A DNA stretch of 50,097 bases from Melioribacter roseus (lineage in GTDB: Bacteria > Bacteroidota > Ignavibacteria > Ignavibacteriales > Melioribacteraceae). The translations under genes and the position numbers were made by a program. The stretch lies in NCBI GenBank assembly GCA_020722085.1, contig DYLN01000011.1, positions 1 through 50,097 of the forward strand, given 5' to 3'. The notes beneath the pieces were generated by a model, which saw only the letters and a program-made list of their open reading frames with translations, did not search any database and had not been told where the DNA came from. Each line of letters begins with the position of its first letter. The stretch's first letter is position 1. Of this stretch, positions 42,429 to 49,968 are shown one piece after another.

Positions 42429-42817
42429 TATTGACCTCCGCCTTTAATTACACTTTGTAATGTTTTGAAATAGTCGCTTATTTTTTTCGAGGCAAAACGG
42501 TAATTGAGCGTATTTTTGGCAAGCTCTGCCATTTCTTTTTCGATATCAACATTGTTTCCGTTTATCAGATAACCGTCGGGTTTTTCTTCTGTTATTTCAA
42601 AGTCATTCTGATTTGGATTCTGAAATGTTCTAATGTGCTGCGGCTCGGTTACTTTCAATAATGAATTCAATTGCTCGTTAAAAGTACCGCTGAATTCTAC
42701 ATCCTGTCTGTGGTAGTTTTCGGTGTCAGAGTTTGCAATGTTTTTATTGATTATCTGGTTTTTAATCGAGCAGTAATTAAGAAATTTTTCGAGTAGATTT
42801 ATATTCGATACTGGCAC
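42428..42817 (-). CDS. flgB: Proximal rod protein FlgB
   Basis: 129 residues, close to E. coli FlgB (138), with the rod motif NQIINKNIANSDTENYHRQDVEF and the C-terminal YLINGNNVDIEKEMAELAKNTLNYRF. The start codon is GTG at 42817, with AAGGA 7 bases upstream. This GTG is the 3' arm of a 9-bp perfect inverted repeat. It opens the flagellar structural block after a 119-base gap, so it is the likely first gene of a new transcription unit. Confidence 0.95.
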   Translation of the reverse strand: MPVSNINLLEKFLNYCSIKNQIINKNIANSDTENYHRQDVEFSGTFNEQLNSLLKVTEPQHIRTFQNPNQNDFEITEEKPDGYLINGNNVDIEKEMAELAKNTLNYRFASKKISDYFKTLQSVIKGGGQ

Positions 42818-42863
42818 AGCAAATCCTTTTTTTTGTAACTGAAAAACAATTCCAGTGCCAGTA
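42809..42863 (-). promoter_or_regulatory. Hairpin covering the flgB ribosome site and start codon
   Basis: On the minus strand TACTGGCAC (42863-42855) pairs perfectly with GTGCCAGTA (42817-42809), which is the flgB start codon plus six bases. The 37-base loop holds the ribosome site AAGGA and a second GGA next to the 5' arm. Such a structure in a readthrough transcript could block translation. The two GGA motifs also suit CsrA binding. The function is inferred. Confidence 0.45.
42845..42860 (-). promoter_or_regulatory. Candidate sigma-54 promoter of flgB
   Basis: The minus strand reads TGGCACTGGAATTGTT. It matches the -24/-12 consensus TGGCACG-N4-TTGCW with the exact spacing, except for T instead of G at position 7 and T instead of C in the -12 GC pair. 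It lies 28 to 43 bases upstream of the flgB GTG. Early flagellar operons depend on sigma-54 in many bacteria. No sigma-54 activator is present in this window. Confidence 0.35.
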
Positions 42864-42936
42864 AAAAATTATTTTTTTATAAAATTTTAATCGGTTTGAG
42901 GATTAGATTTGGCTAAAATTGACCATTTGTTATTTA

Positions 42937-43182
42937 TTATTCAGAATAATCGAGCGTAATTTTTTTTGTTTGTCCGCAGGAACAGATAAATTTAATTTCT
43001 TTCACAATATCATCTGTATCCTTCTTTAAGATAATTTTAACATTTTCGTGAGGTTCTTCTTCAACGGTAATTTTAGTATTTCCTGCAATAACGGCTTCAT
43101 TTTTTTTAATCACATTTTTTTTAGAAGAAGATGAGTTCGGAATAATTTCCAAATAAATCGGTTCTGAAAAATTATTTCCCAT
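42937..43182 (-). CDS. Small CxC-motif protein after cheB
   Basis: 81 residues I do not recognise. Predicted strands (IYLEIIPN, EAVIAGNTKITVEEE, NVKIILKKD) lead to a C-terminal FICSCGQTKKITLDYSE with two cysteines spaced CxC followed by Gly, like one half of a zinc or metal knuckle. There is no membrane helix. It starts 1 base after the cheB stop and is the last gene of the chemotaxis block. It could form a metal-bridged dimer. No family or function can be named. Confidence 0.75.
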   Translation of the reverse strand: MGNNFSEPIYLEIIPNSSSSKKNVIKKNEAVIAGNTKITVEEEPHENVKIILKKDTDDIVKEIKFICSCGQTKKITLDYSE

Positions 43183-43183
43183 T

Positions 43184-44248
43184 TTAGACTCCCATATTGA
43201 TTAAATCTGGAATTTTTTCAAGGGGCGAGACAATATCTGCTAATCCGCCTTCAATAACAGATTTAGGCATACCATATATAACACAGGTTTCTTCATCCTG
43301 TGCAATACATTTACCGCCGTTTTGTTTTATTTTTTTTACACCTTTTGTGCCATCTTTCCCCATGCCGGTCATGATTATACTCAGTAGTTGATTCCTATAC
43401 ACATCTGCAGCAGATTCAAACAAGACATCAACCGAAGGTTTATGCAAAGTATCGTTAGGGTAATCGGAAATTTTAATAGAGACTTCATCGAGACTGTTTT
43501 TCAAAACAGTCATCTGCTTTCCGCCCGGTGCAATATAAATAGTTCCTTTTTTAACTGGTTCGGAATTAACACCTTCTTTAACTTCCACCTTGCACAGTGC
43601 ATTTAGACGGCTTGCTAATGATGCTGTAAATTTCGGAGGCATGTGCTGAACTATAAAAATCGGCACTGATAATTTCTGAGAAATTTGAGGCAAAATTTTT
43701 TGCAGCGAAAACGGTCCGCCGGTAGAAATACCCATGCAAATTGCTTTATAATTATTTTTTATTTTTGATTCGTCATAAACAGGCTTAACAACAGCTTTGT
43801 CCAAACCAAGCCTGCTTATTCTTGCATACGTTTGCTGAATTTTCTTTTTGTGAGCAATCGACTTTACTTTGTAAATGATTTCTTCTTTGAGTTTAACAAA
43901 GTCGAGATTCACGAAAGACTTTCCCTTTGGAATAAAATCAACCGCTCCAAGTTCGAGTGCCTTTAGGGTACTTTCCGCACCTTCTTCGGTAAGAGAACTT
44001 ACCATTAAAACTGGAGTTGGAAAATCCTGCATTATTTTTTTAAGAGCGGTCAATCCGTCCATCTTGGGCATTTCAATATCGAGAGTAACTACATCGGGGC
44101 GCAGTTTTTCAATTTTCTCTAAAGCTTCAAGCCCGTCTCTTGCAGTATCAATAATTTCTATCGATTGATCCGCCTGAAGAATCAAAGTCAACGATTTGCG
44201 CATAAAAGCGGAATCGTCTACAATCAAAACTCTTGTTTTTACGTTCAT
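43184..44248 (-). CDS. cheB: Chemotaxis methylesterase and glutamine deamidase CheB
   Basis: 354 residues. The receiver has VLIVDDSAFMRK and phosphoacceptor Asp57 in VVTLDIEMPKMDG. The C-terminal methylesterase (about 160-354) has the catalytic Ser in GISTGGP, His in VQHMPP and Asp in MTGMGKDGT. It demethylates receptors and is activated by CheA. I chose the ATG at 44248, which places the receiver at the N-terminus and Asp at 57 (E. coli 56). An ATG six codons upstream is also possible. It follows cheA. Confidence 0.97.
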   Translation of the reverse strand: MNVKTRVLIVDDSAFMRKSLTLILQADQSIEIIDTARDGLEALEKIEKLRPDVVTLDIEMPKMDGLTALKKIMQDFPTPVLMVSSLTEEGAESTLKALELGAVDFIPKGKSFVNLDFVKLKEEIIYKVKSIAHKKKIQQTYARISRLGLDKAVVKPVYDESKIKNNYKAICMGISTGGPFSLQKILPQISQKLSVPIFIVQHMPPKFTASLASRLNALCKVEVKEGVNSEPVKKGTIYIAPGGKQMTVLKNSLDEVSIKISDYPNDTLHKPSVDVLFESAADVYRNQLLSIIMTGMGKDGTKGVKKIKQNGGKCIAQDEETCVIYGMPKSVIEGGLADIVSPLEKIPDLINMGV

Positions 44249-44285
44249 ATTTCTGTCCGGCTGCATACAGTCTGAGACTGAGTAT

Positions 44286-46109
44286 TTACAATTTCTTCAT
44301 ATTTATTAATTCACCCATATCAAGGATCATAACAACTGTACCATCTCCCATTATAGTTGAACCGGCAATCCCTTTCACATCGCCGAGATAACTGCCAAGC
44401 GATTTAATTACTACTTCTTTTTGTCCAAGTAATTCATCAACTTTAATTCCGAATCTTTTTTCCGCAATTCCACACATAACAATATACTGCCAAACAACCG
44501 TTTTATCAGAATAATTGTTCCTGTTGAGGAGGTGGGTTAAATCTACAATCGGCAGAACAATATCACGCACTCTTATAACTTCATTACCGTTAACGGAATA
44601 AATGTTATCACTGTGTACTCTTATTACCTCAACAACGCTGCTTAATGGAATTACGTAATATTCTCTTGCTATCCTAACAATCATTCCAGTTATAATTGCA
44701 AGAGTCAACGGAAGCCTGATAATTATTTTAGTGCCTTTGCCAACAGCAGATTCAACATTAATGATACCCCGCAGCTTTTGAACGTTTGTTCTCACTACAT
44801 CCATCCCCACACCTCTGCCGGAAACATTTGTTACCTTTTCAGCTGTGGAAAACCCGGGCAGAAATATGAGATTGTATATATCCTGCAGCGAAAGTTCGTT
44901 TGCCTTTGCTTCGGAAATCAAGTTTTTGCTTACTGCTTTTTCTTTAATTAATACTGGATCAATTCCTTTTCCGTCATCTTCAATTGAAATGATAATATCA
45001 TTTCCTTCCTGGTGAGCCGAAAGAACAATCTTTCCAGCCGGGTCCTTGCCGGCATTTTTCCTTACTTCCGGAGTTTCTATCCCATGATCAACAGAATTGC
45101 GGACAAGATGTACCAACGGATCATATATCTCTTCAATTAGAGTTTTATCCAGTTCGGTCTCTTCGCCTTCAATTTCCAGACGAATATTCTTATTCATCTC
45201 TTTTGATAAATCTCTTACCAGTCGTGGGAAGCGGTTAAACACCTTACCGATTTTTATCATTCTTGTTTTCATCACAACAAGCTGAAGTTCGTTAGTCATC
45301 AAATCAATATGTTTTGTTGTCTCGGATAAATCTCTTGCAAGGTCGGTCCCTTCAAATTCTGCGGCAAACCGGCTTGAAATCTGCGCCAGTTGATTTCTGC
45401 CGAGTACAAGTTCTGAAACTATATTTAACAACTGGTCGAGTCTTTCAACATCGACCCGAATGTTTGTGTCTTCCTTTTTGGAAGCGGTATTTAATTTTTC
45501 TTTTTCTGTATCTGCCGGTTCTTCCGCTTTTTCTGCCGGATGATTTTCTGTATTAGCATTATTTTCATTACCTGCCGCTGTTGTTTTCTCCAAGTTATTT
45601 TTAGCAGACTGATTTTCCCCGGGATTAATTTTTTCTTTTGCTTTCTTCCCTTTGAGTTGCCCTTTCGCCACAGGCACAGAATTCCGGGAGGAATTTCTGT
45701 TCAAAATGTTATCCAGTTCTTTGATACTCTTCTGAATATTTACATCCTCATTTTTCTTTGTTTCTATCGAGTTTAAAAGCAGCTTAATCCTGTCAAAAGC
45801 TGAAAGTAAGCCATCCATCATTTCAGAGGTTAAACTGACTTCGCCTTTTCTGAGTTTGTTTAATATATCTTCACACCTGTGAGTAAGAAGCGGAAGTTTT
45901 TCCAGCCCTAGGAAACCGGAGGTTCCCTTAATAGTATGAAAGGCTCTAAAAACTTTATTGAGCAGTTCGGAATCTTCAGGATTGTTTTCAAGTTCGACAA
46001 GATCGAGATCCAAATTTTCGATGATTTCTTTTGTTTCGACAATAAAGCTTTCAACAATTTCTTTCATTCCGGGGTCGTTAAAGACCGCAAGTTCAGTTGT
46101 TGTTTTCAT
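44286..46109 (-). CDS. cheA: Chemotaxis histidine kinase CheA
   Basis: 607 residues. The P1 HPt domain has His58 in FRAFHTIKGTSGFLGL. A long Glu/Asn/Lys-rich linker (about 125-215) takes the place of a P2 CheY-binding domain. P3 (VDVERLDQLLNIVSELVLGRNQL), the P4 kinase (LVHLVRNSVDHGIE, SIEDDGKGID, SGRGVGMDVVRTN) and a P5 CheW-like domain complete it. The ATG lies 1 base after the cheZ stop. A TTG at 46133 would overlap cheZ. CheW and receptors are not encoded in the window. Confidence 0.98.
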   Translation of the reverse strand: MKTTTELAVFNDPGMKEIVESFIVETKEIIENLDLDLVELENNPEDSELLNKVFRAFHTIKGTSGFLGLEKLPLLTHRCEDILNKLRKGEVSLTSEMMDGLLSAFDRIKLLLNSIETKKNEDVNIQKSIKELDNILNRNSSRNSVPVAKGQLKGKKAKEKINPGENQSAKNNLEKTTAAGNENNANTENHPAEKAEEPADTEKEKLNTASKKEDTNIRVDVERLDQLLNIVSELVLGRNQLAQISSRFAAEFEGTDLARDLSETTKHIDLMTNELQLVVMKTRMIKIGKVFNRFPRLVRDLSKEMNKNIRLEIEGEETELDKTLIEEIYDPLVHLVRNSVDHGIETPEVRKNAGKDPAGKIVLSAHQEGNDIIISIEDDGKGIDPVLIKEKAVSKNLISEAKANELSLQDIYNLIFLPGFSTAEKVTNVSGRGVGMDVVRTNVQKLRGIINVESAVGKGTKIIIRLPLTLAIITGMIVRIAREYYVIPLSSVVEVIRVHSDNIYSVNGNEVIRVRDIVLPIVDLTHLLNRNNYSDKTVVWQYIVMCGIAEKRFGIKVDELLGQKEVVIKSLGSYLGDVKGIAGSTIMGDGTVVMILDMGELINMKKL

Positions 46110-46110
46110 A

Positions 46111-46782
46111 TTATTTACAAAATAGTTTATCAACTTCTTCTTGAGAACTAAGATTATTCGAATCCATAATCATATCTGCTACTTTTTGATGATCATCTTT
46201 TTTGATATAAGAGGCATTCGGATCAAATGTAATTTTTTCATCAAGTTCCAGATTCATCCGATCTATTTTGTCCAGATCAGCGTCCTCAATATCATTAATA
46301 AGTTCTCCAAGTTTCTTCTGAACCGATTCGATCAAATGGTTAACAGCTGCAAGCTGCTGTGCAGTAATATCCTGCACCTGGAGTGAAAGTGTAATATTGT
46401 TCGAATAATCCTTTATCTTTTTAATGCTTTCTTTTGCTCCTTCAAGTTCTTCAGCAGTAAAGATCGATTTCATCTCATTAAATTTTCCGTCGTATGTTTT
46501 TTCCAGTTTGGAAATTTCACCCGAGATATTATCTACCATATCAAGAATTTCAGTTGTTGCCAGCTCGGTAGCGTGGGTTACATCGTTAATTTTATGAGAA
46601 GCCTTGGGAATTTTTGAGGTGCTTTCAGAAATGGAGTTATTAATATTTTCCAGCAGCGGAACTGTTTCTCTCATAAAATCTATTAAGTTTTGAATTATGG
46701 GAATAATCTTCTGACCGTAATTAAAAACCAATTTAAGGTCGTCGAGCTTGTTAAATACCTGTACAATGTTTTTAGAGCCCAT
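46111..46782 (-). CDS. cheZ: CheZ-type chemotaxis phosphatase
   Basis: 223 residues forming a long helical hairpin. The active-site motif DITAQ (Asp138, Gln142) matches the DxxxQ of E. coli CheZ (Asp143, Gln147), within LQVQDITAQQLAAVNHLIESV. A flexible linker ends in a C-terminal peptide LSSQEEVDKLF, equivalent to the CheY-binding tail of CheZ. It dephosphorylates CheY-P. It lies between a cheY and cheA. CheZ outside Proteobacteria is less common but documented. The match rests on these two motifs and on context. Confidence 0.92.
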   Translation of the reverse strand: MGSKNIVQVFNKLDDLKLVFNYGQKIIPIIQNLIDFMRETVPLLENINNSISESTSKIPKASHKINDVTHATELATTEILDMVDNISGEISKLEKTYDGKFNEMKSIFTAEELEGAKESIKKIKDYSNNITLSLQVQDITAQQLAAVNHLIESVQKKLGELINDIEDADLDKIDRMNLELDEKITFDPNASYIKKDDHQKVADMIMDSNNLSSQEEVDKLFCK

Positions 46783-46788
46783 AAAAAT

Positions 46789-47172
46789 TCACCTATTATA
46801 TGTTTCTAATATTTGATTTATTTTTTCTTTCAGCACTTGTGGAGTGAAAGGTTTAATAACATAATTATTAACGCCTGCCGTCATTGCATCTACAATATCT
46901 TCCTTTACGCCCCTTGTAGTAACCATCAGCACGGGAAGTTTTTTCAGTTTTTCATTAGATCTAATTGCTTTAAGCAAATCCAACCCCGAAAGTCCCGGCA
47001 TATTCCAATCGGTAATTATAAAATTAATTGTGCTGTCGGCGGCAAGCTTGTTCAATGCGTCGCTGCCGTCAACGGCTTCTACGAAATTTTCGTAGCCTAA
47101 ATTCTTTAATGAATTAGCGACTATCCTGCGCATGGTTAATGAATCATCTACAACTAAAAATTTCAGCGTCAT
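46789..47172 (-). CDS. cheY: Chemotaxis response regulator CheY (copy 2, next to cheZ)
   Basis: 127 residues, the length of E. coli CheY (129). VVDDSLTMRRIVANSLKNLGY, phosphoacceptor Asp55 in FIITDWNMPGLSG, Thr in MVTTRG and Lys in VIKPFTPQVL are all typical, and the DWNMPGLSGLDLL stretch is very close to enteric CheY. It lies 6 bases upstream of cheZ, so it is the best candidate for the motor-binding CheY. Confidence 0.96.
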   Translation of the reverse strand: MTLKFLVVDDSLTMRRIVANSLKNLGYENFVEAVDGSDALNKLAADSTINFIITDWNMPGLSGLDLLKAIRSNEKLKKLPVLMVTTRGVKEDIVDAMTAGVNNYVIKPFTPQVLKEKINQILETYNR

Positions 47173-47181
47173 AATTACCTC

Positions 47182-47547
47182 TCAGTTTAAGTATTTAGCA
47201 ACTTCATAAACTACCCTTTTAGGGTCGAATGGTTTAATCAAATAAGAATTTGCACCGGCATGAAGCCCTGCTTCAACTTCATTTTGACCGGATAAAGAAG
47301 TTAGAATAATTATCGGTATATCTTTAAACTCGGAACTATTTCTGATAGTCCGAACAAGTTCTAGTCCGTCAATATTCGGCATATTAAGATCTGTAATAAT
47401 AAGATCAATTTTTTCGTTTGGTAGTTTTTCAAGTGCTTCCATTCCATCTGAAGCAGGAATAACACTGTAGCCGTGCGAGAGCATAGCAAAAGCCACAAAT
47501 TTTCTGATAGTCGGCGAATCTTCTACCACTAAAATTACCTTCTTCAT
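47182..47547 (-). CDS. cheY: Chemotaxis-type response regulator CheY (copy 1)
   Basis: 121 residues, a single receiver with VVEDSPTIRKFVAFAML, Asp53 in LIITDLNMPNIDG, Thr/Ser in ILTSLSG and Lys in LIKPFDPKRV. It is a different subtype from the next gene and resembles PatA/TCP-like stand-alone receivers that often serve as phosphate sinks or bind other partners. It lies between cheR and the second cheY, 4 bases after cheR. Confidence 0.94.
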   Translation of the reverse strand: MKKVILVVEDSPTIRKFVAFAMLSHGYSVIPASDGMEALEKLPNEKIDLIITDLNMPNIDGLELVRTIRNSSEFKDIPIIILTSLSGQNEVEAGLHAGANSYLIKPFDPKRVVYEVAKYLN

Positions 47548-47551
47548 TTTA

Positions 47552-48442
47552 CTACTCCTTTTTATAACCGATAGTTTTTGGGAAACTAACGAGTTTAAAT
47601 GCTTTAGAAACCCCGTTCAGTGTTTCCGAATAGCCTATAAATAGGTATCCGTTTCTATTCAGCGAATCGTAAAGATTTGAGACAACACGGGCTTTAGATT
47701 CGGCGTTAAAATAAATTAACACGTTTGCACAAAAAATAATATCAAAATTGTTCATCTGTTTTACGGCAAAAGTATCATACAGGTTCAAAGTCTTGAAAGA
47801 AACCATTGATCTAACTTCGGGCTTCAACTCGTAGAAATTTCCATTTCTGTTGAAATACTTTTTAATGTAATAGGGAGAAGTTTGATGAAGAGAATATTCC
47901 CGATAGACAGCTTTTTTAGCTGCTTCAATTACAGCTTTATTAATGTCTGTACCAATGATTTCAAAACTGAAATTTGGGAATTTTGGTTTCACTAATTCCG
48001 ATATTATCATAGCAGCCGTGTATGCTTCTTCCCCGCTAGATGAGGCTGCACTCCAGATTCTGATTTTAGTGATCCCCTGAGTTATTTTGTTCTGAATTAA
48101 TTCAGGAATAATAGTTGTAACAAGCGAGTCAAACTGCGGCTGGTTGCGGAAAAAGAATGTTTCGTTTATTGTTATCGCATCATAAAGATGGCTTATTTCT
48201 TTTGAAAAATTAGTAGTGTCAATCACATAATTAAAATATTCTTCAAATGAACTTAATCCCAGATAATTAACTCTTCGCAGCAGTCTGCTTTCTAAAAGGT
48301 ACTTTTTATTATTCTGGAAATAAATCCCTGTATTATCAAAAATAAATTTTCTCCACATACTGAATGATTTATCCGACAAAGTAATTTTTGGCAGTGAGAT
48401 ATTACTTAATAACCCGACTGGTACGGCTGTCTGTTGAAACAT
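47552..48442 (-). CDS. cheR: Chemotaxis receptor methyltransferase CheR
   Basis: About 296 residues. The N-terminal helical domain (FRKFIFDNTGIYF-like text, YLLESRLLRRVNYLGLSSFEEY) is followed by the SAM-dependent methyltransferase core with IRIWSAASSSGEEAYTAAM, FEIIGTDINKAVIEAAK, ITINETFFFRN and FDIIFCANVLIYF. The usual GC-S of the SAM loop is AS-S here. I chose the ATG at 48442 because AAGG lies 9 bases upstream, whereas for the ATG two codons earlier it would be too close. Confidence 0.96.
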   Translation of the reverse strand: MFQQTAVPVGLLSNISLPKITLSDKSFSMWRKFIFDNTGIYFQNNKKYLLESRLLRRVNYLGLSSFEEYFNYVIDTTNFSKEISHLYDAITINETFFFRNQPQFDSLVTTIIPELIQNKITQGITKIRIWSAASSSGEEAYTAAMIISELVKPKFPNFSFEIIGTDINKAVIEAAKKAVYREYSLHQTSPYYIKKYFNRNGNFYELKPEVRSMVSFKTLNLYDTFAVKQMNNFDIIFCANVLIYFNAESKARVVSNLYDSLNRNGYLFIGYSETLNGVSKAFKLVSFPKTIGYKKE

Positions 48443-48493
48443 TAGCATAATCCTTTTTGAGAATATAATCGTTAAACAAATTGCTTTATGCTT

Positions 48494-49882
48494 TCAAAAG
48501 GCTGAAAGCGTTTTTGTTTCCATTAAATATAACTGTTGAACGGTTTGTCTAATCATTTCATCTTCATCGTTAAGCAGTTTTGATAAAATGTTTTGCGGCA
48601 TCTTAAAGTTATTCTGAGCTAAAAGCTCAATTACTCTTAAACGGTTCCAAACTATCTCATCTTCAAGCATCGACTCTGCAAGCACAACGGCATTTTTATT
48701 GTCAATCGTAAAAATCAACTCAATGCACATTCTCCTTACTTCTTCATCGGAATGTAACAAATATTTACTAAGTGTATTTGCAACTTTCCGCCTCAATAAT
48801 TCTTGATCGGGTTCCAGTACCTGTTCAAGAGAGTTTAAAATTAAAAAATTAATAAGACCTATTATTTCTTTACCGTTATTCTTATTATTTTCTAAATAAT
48901 CGGCTAAGCCGGACAAAAATTCCAAAGGTTTTTCAATTGCTTTCCCGGCAATCAAATTATCCAATTCAGTATCCAATCCGTAGATCTTGAACATGTAATC
49001 GTTTAACTGTTTATCGTCAAATTGAATTGCAAGCTCGAGTGCAGCTTTTTTAAATTGCAAATCCGTTGTATCAACGGCTGTAAGAATCAAGTTCCTCATT
49101 TTTTCATCATGAGGAACGTCAAAACCGTATTTCTGCCGCAGCGAATTAATCGTATCAATAGCCGCAAATAATAATGCGCCGTCAAGATCGTTCATTTTGT
49201 TAAGTAAGAAGAAAAAAGACTTCTCGTCACCTATTGATTTCAAGCTCTCAATGATGGAGTACTTTGACAGATAATCAGAATTATCGAATACGCCCAGCAT
49301 AAATTCCAAAACTTTGTCCCCGCCTATCTTACCCATTGCTTCGAGGACCGAAGCATTATAAATTTCTTCCTGACCAAAAAGCTCAATTATATAATCGATT
49401 GAAGACTGAAGTCCTATGTTGCCTAATGCTTCTATACAGGAAAGTTTAATATTGGAATCGACACTGTTTTTTAAAACTTTGATAATATATTTTTCTGCCG
49501 AGGCATCGCCGATTTGTCCTAAAAGATCAATAATAAATTTCTGATCATTTTCGTTTGCATTCTCCAATTTCTGAAGTAAAGAAAAGACAGCAGGCTTGCC
49601 AATACGATATAAAATTTCACCGGCAAGATTCCGCAATGCTATATTTTCCGAAAAAATCAGATTAGTTAGTTTTAAGATCAGAAGATTACTTCTTAGCCGA
49701 ACGAATAACTGGAATGCAGCGTCTTTTACACCGTTATCCGGATCTTCCAAAAGCTCGCAAAGCTTGTCTGAAAACTCCTCGTCTAAATCACAGTTATTAA
49801 TTTGCTCAATAGTATTTCTTCTAACGGAAGGATCGGGAGAATTAAGTTCCTCCAGAATTTTTTTATTATTCTTTTCAGCCAT
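48494..49882 (-). CDS. HEAT-repeat protein heading the chemotaxis block
   Basis: 462 residues built of HEAT/PBS-lyase-like repeats of about 30-38 residues throughout, for example NSPDPSVRRNTIEQI, EDPDNGVKDAAFQLF, SVDSNIKLSCIEALGNIG and DEDEMIRQTVQQLYL. There is no catalytic, membrane or signal segment, so it is a cytoplasmic protein-binding scaffold. The ATG has AGGA 7 bases upstream. It lies 45 bases upstream of cheR and is the first gene of the run, so it may tether Che proteins or receptors. That is inference from position. Confidence 0.9.
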   Translation of the reverse strand: MAEKNNKKILEELNSPDPSVRRNTIEQINNCDLDEEFSDKLCELLEDPDNGVKDAAFQLFVRLRSNLLILKLTNLIFSENIALRNLAGEILYRIGKPAVFSLLQKLENANENDQKFIIDLLGQIGDASAEKYIIKVLKNSVDSNIKLSCIEALGNIGLQSSIDYIIELFGQEEIYNASVLEAMGKIGGDKVLEFMLGVFDNSDYLSKYSIIESLKSIGDEKSFFFLLNKMNDLDGALLFAAIDTINSLRQKYGFDVPHDEKMRNLILTAVDTTDLQFKKAALELAIQFDDKQLNDYMFKIYGLDTELDNLIAGKAIEKPLEFLSGLADYLENNKNNGKEIIGLINFLILNSLEQVLEPDQELLRRKVANTLSKYLLHSDEEVRRMCIELIFTIDNKNAVVLAESMLEDEIVWNRLRVIELLAQNNFKMPQNILSKLLNDEDEMIRQTVQQLYLMETKTLSAF

Positions 49883-49913
49883 AAAATTTTCCTGTGAAAC
49901 AGTTTTTATATCA

Positions 49914-49944
49914 ATTATAATGCCTGAACTTGCTTTCCATTCAA
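49914..49944 (-). promoter_or_regulatory. Weak candidate promoter of the chemotaxis block
   Basis: A perfect TATAAT (49919-49914) lies 32 bases upstream of the HEAT-protein ATG on the minus strand. The nearest -35-like box, TTGAAT (49944-49939), is 19 bases away, longer than the usual 17. A housekeeping promoter here is plausible but weakly supported. Confidence 0.28.
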
Positions 49945-49951
49945 GCCGTGG

Positions 49952-49968
49952 TCGGAATGGCTTTCCGA
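49952..49968. repeat. Short GC-rich inverted repeat
   Basis: TCGGAA (49952-49957) pairs with TTCCGA (49963-49968) around a 5-base loop, and an imperfect extension (GTGG with CTAC) lengthens the stem. It is GC-rich in AT-rich surroundings. It may be a third relative of the small repeats seen in flgH and before flgE. Confidence 0.45.
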
